Below are positions 1 to 4,854 of a DNA stretch of 7,425 nucleotides, piece by piece; position 1 is the first letter of the stretch; each line of letters starts with the position of its first letter. The position numbers and the translations under genes are program-made. A model generated the notes under the pieces. It saw only the letters and a list, made by a program, of their open reading frames with translations. It was not told the DNA's origin and made no database searches. Source of the stretch: Bacteroides sp. (GTDB lineage Bacteria > Bacteroidota > Bacteroidia > Bacteroidales > Bacteroidaceae); NCBI GenBank assembly GCA_030152865.1, contig JASLIW010000079.1, forward strand, positions 1-7,425. The letters run 5' to 3'.

Positions 1-348
1 TGATTTGATTCCTAGTTTTTCAAACTCATCAAATACTTCTTGCATCACAGCAAATTCCTTATCGCCCAGCTCTTGCTCTATCAAATTGGTGAGGTAAAAA
101 TAGGTCTGAGCCAAGGTCACTTTTTCATCTTTGTAGGTGACCAGCTGCTCATGCAGCTCTTGAGTAGGATGTGCAGCATCTTCTACTAAGTCCACGGCTA
201 TCTCATACCTTAATCCCCTTTGTGGGTTTCTGAGTCTAGCCTGCTCTGAGTAAGATAGGCCTTCAAATTGGAGGCTTTGGTTCTTTTCGCTACAAGCCCC
301 TAAAAGTAGTGTCAGTAAGGATAAACTTATACATTTAAATCGATTCAT
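1..348 (-). CDS. DUF4874/DUF4832-like lipoprotein, N-terminal part (3' end outside window)
   Basis: The gene runs off the left edge, leaving 116 codons open. It begins MNRFKCISLS, followed by a hydrophobic stretch and a lipobox LGAC with the acylated Cys at residue 19, so the product should be a membrane-anchored lipoprotein. The start is secure: an in-frame TAA lies four codons upstream (358-360), and the signal peptide begins at this ATG. After the signal come the motif NPQRGLRYEI (residues 41-50) and then VTLAQTYFYLTNLIEQELGD (77-96) and a helix ending EFEKLGIKS. From memory, this order (NP-x-RG-x-RYE, then an aromatic-rich LxQTYxYL strand, then a helix ending KxGIK) matches the start of DUF4874 proteins, which usually carry a following DUF4832 domain. 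That family occurs in Bacteroidota PULs, but I know of no function I can assert. The gene is last in the visible series, 90 nt after the Ig-repeat gene, with a strong hairpin directly before its start codon. The gene call is firm; the family call is moderate because the second domain is missing. Confidence 0.8.
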   Translation of the reverse strand, partial: MNRFKCISLSLLTLLLGACSEKNQSLQFEGLSYSEQARLRNPQRGLRYEIAVDLVEDAAHPTQELHEQLVTYKDEKVTLAQTYFYLTNLIEQELGDKEFAVMQEVFDEFEKLGIKS

Positions 349-352
349 GTTG

Positions 353-401
353 ATAAATTAAAGAGGGCTCTTTATCGGATGTAAAGAGCCCTCTTATTTA
401 T
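353..401 (-). terminator. Strong intercistronic hairpin: possible bidirectional terminator or attenuator
   Basis: Bases 361-374 and 382-395 are perfect inverted complements (14 bp, core AGAGGGCTCTTT) around a 7-nt loop. The stem can extend by six A-U pairs (353-358 with 396-401) past a 2-nt bulge at 359-360. The stem is GC-rich in the middle with U-rich flanks in both directions, as in bidirectional Rho-independent terminators, but there is no uninterrupted U run. It lies 43 nt past the stop codon of the Ig-repeat gene. The extended stem ends 4 nt before the ATG of the next gene. This leaves no room for a promoter between the hairpin and that gene, so it may act as a partial terminator, a transcript-end stabiliser or a block to translation initiation. 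The structure is plain; which role it plays is inference. Confidence 0.75.
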
Positions 402-438
402 TGTTATATGCTTGCTCTAATTTATTTTAGACCTAGTC

Positions 439-1590
439 TTAGAGATTCACCACCATATAGGCGGGTTCTCCCTCACACTGGAAGGTAATCCAAACGGTAT
501 TATCTTCCGATTTTACTACTTCTAGGTCAGAGACTTCATAGACAGTCTCGTAAACACTCCAAAATATTTTGGTCACATTTTTAAACTCTGCATGCTCTCT
601 TTTGCCTACAGTAGTACAATCTCCAGGAAAGCTCAATACCTCTCCACGATCTAGTCCAGCATTGGTCGAAGCCTTAATGGTACTTCTTCCACTTAACGGA
701 TCCATAGTGGCCTTTGAGTACTTAGCCGAGACAAATTTGCGACTGTAGAATGAACGGGTTTGTTTATTGCCTAAGAAATCACCAAAAGAGATTACTACTA
801 TTTCTTTGGTCTGACCTCTGCCGTCTTTTATAGTTAGCTTGGCCGACATCTCTTTGGATCCACTGAGTGTGATTTGCTGACCATCTAGGGTAGCATTCAC
901 ACCAGGGTAGTCCATGCTTACTTCGTAATCACCGTTGCCATCTAAGATATTAATGATTGCATCACCATCTTGATAATGGAAGAAGATGGCGTCTGTTGCA
1001 TCTACTATAAGCTCACGAAGCATAGGTCTGACTGTTACTTCAAAGTCTGCTGTCAATCCCTTTTCATCGGTTACGGTAATTGTGGCTTGGCCTGGTGCTA
1101 CACCTTCTATCTTGATTTCATCTTCAGTTTGCTCTACGACAATGACGATGTTTTCATCAGAGCTGCTCACTTTGTAGTCTAAATGTGTCATTGCATTTCC
1201 TTCAAACACATGGAAGGATGTGCGCTTCTTTTCATCGATTGTTGCAGAGGTTTCTGCCAAGATTAACTCATCTGTTGTTTCGTAGTGCACCAAAACAGTT
1301 AGGTTGGTTGTTTTTTTGGCCCAATCTGTCAACTGTAGTGTGGTCTTACCTCTGCTTATGGCTGTTATAAGCAGCTCGTCACCTTGGACAACGGCAGTAG
1401 CTATCTTGCTGTCTTTACTCTTAACTATGTAGTTACCATTCCCTTGAACGATATCCACTTTTGTTGAGCCATTGATGTCTAGCTCAACAACATCTGTAGA
1501 GAGTGTTATTTCTGAGTAGTTTGGATTATCATTATTGCATCCCACTAAGAGGGTAGTAAGAAACAATAGATTAAAAATATATTTCTTCAT
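439..1590 (-). CDS. Ig-like repeat surface lipoprotein, possible surface glycan-binding protein
   Basis: This 383-residue protein starts with a short basic-hydrophobic signal and a lipobox LVGC (Cys18), so it should be a lipoprotein. Three Ig-like repeats follow at about residues 27-102, 108-188 and 193-267. They share a pattern of a strand leading into a Gly-Asn turn (QGNGNY, FEGNAM, DGNGDY), then a segment such as SKDSKIATAVV or SSSDENIVIVV, then a closing strand with G-x-(T/A)-T-(L/I)-x-(L/V)-x-D. This resembles Big_2/BACON-type domains of Bacteroidota surface proteins. The C-terminal module (about 270-383) is unlike the repeats, is rich in aromatics (FYSRKF, IFWSVYETVY, WITF) and has two Cys (325, 372); I do not recognise it. 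The gene starts 11 nt after the GH30-like gene, so it is co-transcribed. Ig spacers plus a distal module in a PUL fit the architecture of surface glycan-binding proteins, but binding is inferred from context. It could instead be a structural or accessory protein. Confidence 0.85.
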   Translation of the reverse strand: MKKYIFNLLFLTTLLVGCNNDNPNYSEITLSTDVVELDINGSTKVDIVQGNGNYIVKSKDSKIATAVVQGDELLITAISRGKTTLQLTDWAKKTTNLTVLVHYETTDELILAETSATIDEKKRTSFHVFEGNAMTHLDYKVSSSDENIVIVVEQTEDEIKIEGVAPGQATITVTDEKGLTADFEVTVRPMLRELIVDATDAIFFHYQDGDAIINILDGNGDYEVSMDYPGVNATLDGQQITLSGSKEMSAKLTIKDGRGQTKEIVVISFGDFLGNKQTRSFYSRKFVSAKYSKATMDPLSGRSTIKASTNAGLDRGEVLSFPGDCTTVGKREHAEFKNVTKIFWSVYETVYEVSDLEVVKSEDNTVWITFQCEGEPAYMVVNL

Positions 1591-1601
1591 AGCTTTATTT
1601 T

Positions 1602-3170
1602 TTATTTGAGCTTACCTGTTATTGTTACAACACCCGTGGCTGTTATAAATGCGCTTCTTTGTCCAGATAAGGAGGGATTTACTTTCTTAAGCATCCACTT
1701 AACGCCTTCATTGGAGGTGTAGGTACGCATATTTTCTATCTCTTCTCCTTCTACTTCGATGAGCACTTCTTGAGCCATCTCTGTTCGGTTTATTACAACT
1801 ATAGTAAATGTCTTACTAGCCTGATCTACATAAGATGTATAGCTGATGCCTTCGGGTAAGATTTCTGATGTCTCTGCTCCTTCGTCGTCATTGTCATCAG
1901 ATCTGCTTGCTTCGGCAGCATCGTTCTCTTGCAGTTCTGCTTCTATATCAGTTCTAAAGCTTCCTGCTGGAATAAACTTAGAGAAGTGCCCAAAGGTATA
2001 GTAGCGAGAGCTTAGCTCATAGCTTGTGCCAGGTAAGGCTTCTTGTAAGTAAATCAATGGTTCGTTGTTGTAAGCAGGTCTAGCTCCAGCCCACCAAACT
2101 ATTGCACTTACATCTCCTTTGGCTAAATAAGCTTCAAAGATATCGGCCCAATGAAGACCATCTTCTACCCAGCGCACTTCCTTGTCGCCAGTGTGGCTTA
2201 GCTCTGTATTCCAGATCTTAAAGCCTGCTTCTTCAGCTTTTGTATATGGAGCTATTTGTTTGGCAGTGGTAGAATAACCATGACCTGCAGCAATCTGAGC
2301 AGCTTGGGCCACTTCAGGGTTGTGCTCTATACCTCTATTTACATAAGTTGCACCATTATTCCACCAAGCGTGTTCTCCGTAGATGATTTTGGTGTCTAGG
2401 CCTTGCTCAGTAAAAGCAGGACGGAGGTGATCCACAATAAAGTCGGCTAGATCAATTTGACTCCAATTACACATTGACCAAGAAGCAAATGGAGCATTTG
2501 GCTCATTGGTTGGTGAAATGGCATACACCTTGAAGTTGAATTTTGCTTCTAACTGCTTGACAAAGTCTGCTAAGTAGTTGGCAAAATCAGGCTTACTTTC
2601 TGGCTTAATTTTTCCACTCGTAGCACTGTTTGTTGTTTTCATGTATGCAGGAGGGCTCCATGTAGAAAACATAAACTTATCTACTGTGTATTTTTCAGGG
2701 TTTGATGTTAACTCATCCAGCAACCAAGTCTGACCCAAGCGAACAGGAATATCTGTGCGGTCCCAATAGCAGCCTAACAAGTATGGATCGGAGGCGGAGC
2801 GGTTGTACTGTAGGTTGAGTCCAAAGTCATAGCTACCCTCATTGCCATAATGTGGAAAAGCTTCACCACGGAAGATATTAAGTCCTAAACCTTTGTCAGA
2901 GAAAAGTGCATCTAGTACTTCTAGGCGCTTGGTATTGTTATAGATACGATGTGACCACTCTGCAAAGGCACAGCCAAAACCATCAATTTCTTGATGTGTT
3001 TGTGTAGGCTGTACTTTAAGCACAATATTGGCACTCGACTCTGGGGCTATTCCATCGTCATCAAAGTTTTCAGGAACAGGATCAGGTATGTAAGCTACTT
3101 TTTCATTGCTACATGAATACAAGCCTATGCTTATGAATAATAAGAGTAGGTAGTAAGTATTTTTTTTCAT
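1602..3170 (-). CDS. GH30-like glycoside hydrolase, lipoprotein
   Basis: The product is a clan GH-A (beta/alpha)8 retaining glycosidase most like GH30. From the chosen start it has 522 residues: a signal peptide with lipobox LYSC (Cys20), an acidic/Pro linker, a catalytic domain at about 40-390 and a C-terminal beta region. Visible motifs are IDGFGCAFAEW (62-72), GLGLNIFRGE (95-104), STWSPPAYMK (169-178), ISPTNEP (218-224, Glu223 the likely acid/base) and IWNTELS (319-325, Glu323 the likely nucleophile). The 100-residue spacing of the two Glu fits clan GH-A. An acidic insert (11 of 25 residues Asp/Glu, 412-436) interrupts the C-terminal region. An in-frame ATG at 3200, 4 nt after the susD stop, would add 10 residues before the signal peptide; the ATG at 3170 is preferred because MKKNTYYLLLL is a normal signal start and the leader before it is A-rich. 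GH30 enzymes act on beta-1,6-glucan, xylan, beta-1,6-galactan and other glycans. The subfamily, and so the substrate, is not clear here. Confidence 0.9.
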   Translation of the reverse strand: MKKNTYYLLLLFISIGLYSCSNEKVAYIPDPVPENFDDDGIAPESSANIVLKVQPTQTHQEIDGFGCAFAEWSHRIYNNTKRLEVLDALFSDKGLGLNIFRGEAFPHYGNEGSYDFGLNLQYNRSASDPYLLGCYWDRTDIPVRLGQTWLLDELTSNPEKYTVDKFMFSTWSPPAYMKTTNSATSGKIKPESKPDFANYLADFVKQLEAKFNFKVYAISPTNEPNAPFASWSMCNWSQIDLADFIVDHLRPAFTEQGLDTKIIYGEHAWWNNGATYVNRGIEHNPEVAQAAQIAAGHGYSTTAKQIAPYTKAEEAGFKIWNTELSHTGDKEVRWVEDGLHWADIFEAYLAKGDVSAIVWWAGARPAYNNEPLIYLQEALPGTSYELSSRYYTFGHFSKFIPAGSFRTDIEAELQENDAAEASRSDDNDDEGAETSEILPEGISYTSYVDQASKTFTIVVINRTEMAQEVLIEVEGEEIENMRTYTSNEGVKWMLKKVNPSLSGQRSAFITATGVVTITGKLK

Positions 3171-3204
3171 AGTATTTTTTATTTTGATTGATTCAAGCAT
3201 GCTG

Positions 3205-4833
3205 TTATTTCCATAAGTCGTTTTGCTTCATCTCTGTGTTCGTAATTAACTCACTCGTTGGAATGGGGTAATAATAGTGCTTAGCTTCAAAGTTGCGAGC
3301 ACCTTGTTTTTCATGTTCAATGAAAAGCTTTTGCAGTTTTTGAGGTTCATTGTACCAACGTTTTAAATTGTTGAATCGCTGTCCTTCTCCTACAAACTCA
3401 AGCAAGCTTTGCTTCATAATCTCAGGCATAAGCTCATCAGCTGTAAAGGTTTTATCGGCTAGCCCAGCTCTATCCCGAATCTTCTTTAATGCCTCATTGG
3501 CCTGGGCATAATCACCTGTTTGCACACAGACTTCAGCATACATTAACAGTACTTCAGCAAATCGCATGATACGTATGTTGTTTCCACTGTTATTGCCCAT
3601 GGTGTCGTCTTGACCACCAAGGAAATAGTTTGTATATTTTTTCAACATAAAGCGACCTTCCTCACCATTGATTTGTGGGAATTTAGGAGCAGCAGGGCTC
3701 AATTTAGCACTACAAGATTCCCATAAGTCATCCATGCTAAATTGATTTCCATACCATTTGGTGTTGGGAACTATGTCGCCATAGTCGGCGGGGTTGAAGA
3801 AGAATGTAGCGTACATGCGCTTATCAAACTTAGTATCTGAACCCGCTGGTCGCAACTCCTGTATGAAGGTACTCACTGCATAAGCAGAGGGCATAATCTT
3901 GAACCAGCCTCCAGTCTGTACAGACCCTATAAATTGAGGTAAGAAAGTACCTAGTGTAGCATTTCCCTCATCACCCCAAGCACCAGCCGTACCCAAAGGA
4001 GCATAGTTGATTTCAAAGATAGATTCTGAGTTGAATTCCGTATCTTCTTTAAAGTTATCTTCAAAATTGGCTACTAACTCATAGGTATAAGGTGCAGTCA
4101 TCAGCTTTTCAAGCTCTATCTTGGCCTCATCAAATTTGCCTTGTGTTAGGTAAGTTTTGGCCAGTAAGGCTACGACAGCCCCCTGCTCTACTCTACCGAG
4201 CTCATCACTTTTTCTCTTGATGGGTAGGCCACAGTTTAAAGCTTGAGTAAGATCGGCTTCTATTTGTGCCCATAGTTCTGCCTCAGTAGCTTTAGGTTTC
4301 ATCAAGATATCTTCTCCAGAAGGAAGCGTACGCAAAGGTACCTCTTGATAATCTGTGGTAAGCAAGTAGTACTGAAATGCCCGCAAAAACAGGGCCTCTC
4401 CTCGAATCGATTCACGGTCTTCGTCTGAAATAGTTTCAGCTGGCACTTCATCGAGGTGATAAAGGAGAACATTTGCTCTTTGAATACCTCTAAACAGGGC
4501 ATCAAACATATTGTAGCCAGTACTTGCAGCATTCTGAAAGGTACAAACGCTCCACACAGGGGGTTCTTCGTTTAGGATGTTAAATATATCATCGCCTCTT
4601 CCATTCAGATTTAACCAACCTGCCATACCACCATAATAACCATATAAAGGCCAGCTTAGTGGTGTGTATGCAGCAGCTAAAGCCGACTCTGCATCTTCTT
4701 TATGTCTCCAAAAATTTTGATCTGTAGCTTCATTAGGGTTTTTCAAGTTAAGGAAACTTGATTCGTTACACGAACTGATGAATAACGATACCACCAATAG
4801 AGCTAATATATTTTTAAATATTTTATTTTTCAT
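3205..4833 (-). CDS. SusD/RagB-family nutrient-binding outer membrane lipoprotein
   Basis: This 542-residue protein is a normal-length SusD homologue, the surface lipoprotein that lids its SusC channel and captures oligosaccharides. It begins with a signal peptide and lipobox ISSC (Cys22), then the typical mature N-terminus SFLNLKNPNEATDQNFW. Helical TPR-type segments are visible at about 144-167 (RGEALFLRAFQYYLLTTDYQ), 215-245 (GAVVALLAKTYLTQGKFDEA) and 420-458 (RIMRFAEVLLMYAEV, then ANEALKKIRDRAGL). The C-terminal family signature EFVGEGQRFNNLKRW (about 479-493) and the ending YYYPIPTSELITNTEMKQN are characteristic. The start lies 21 nt after the susC stop, with an A/G-rich leader (AGAGAAAAT) and the signal peptide directly at the ATG. 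Being directly after susC makes it that transporter's partner. Aromatic residues that may form the ligand site (for instance WPLYGYYGG, 61-69) cannot be assigned without a structure. The gene is intact, and the ligand cannot be named from sequence. Confidence 0.97.
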   Translation of the reverse strand: MKNKIFKNILALLVVSLFISSCNESSFLNLKNPNEATDQNFWRHKEDAESALAAAYTPLSWPLYGYYGGMAGWLNLNGRGDDIFNILNEEPPVWSVCTFQNAASTGYNMFDALFRGIQRANVLLYHLDEVPAETISDEDRESIRGEALFLRAFQYYLLTTDYQEVPLRTLPSGEDILMKPKATEAELWAQIEADLTQALNCGLPIKRKSDELGRVEQGAVVALLAKTYLTQGKFDEAKIELEKLMTAPYTYELVANFEDNFKEDTEFNSESIFEINYAPLGTAGAWGDEGNATLGTFLPQFIGSVQTGGWFKIMPSAYAVSTFIQELRPAGSDTKFDKRMYATFFFNPADYGDIVPNTKWYGNQFSMDDLWESCSAKLSPAAPKFPQINGEEGRFMLKKYTNYFLGGQDDTMGNNSGNNIRIMRFAEVLLMYAEVCVQTGDYAQANEALKKIRDRAGLADKTFTADELMPEIMKQSLLEFVGEGQRFNNLKRWYNEPQKLQKLFIEHEKQGARNFEAKHYYYPIPTSELITNTEMKQNDLWK

Positions 4834-4854
4834 ATTTTCTCTGTTTAGCTTAGT

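Noticed and set aside
396..438. Separate promoter for the DUF4874-like gene
   Set aside because: I looked for a Bacteroidota -33 TTTG / -7 TAnnTTTG pair on the minus strand and found none. The region is merely AT-rich.
970..1370. Three short plus-strand open frames
   Set aside because: They overlap one another and the Ig-repeat gene antisense, and show no plausible protein features.
3171..3200. Upstream ATG at 3200 as start of the GH30-like gene
   Set aside because: It would put MLESIKIKNT ahead of a complete signal peptide. The ATG at 3170 gives a standard lipoprotein signal, though use of 3200 is not excluded.
4302..4532. 76-codon minus-strand open frame inside the susD-like gene
   Set aside because: It is an out-of-frame shadow of a well-conserved SusD coding sequence, with no sign of a frameshift.
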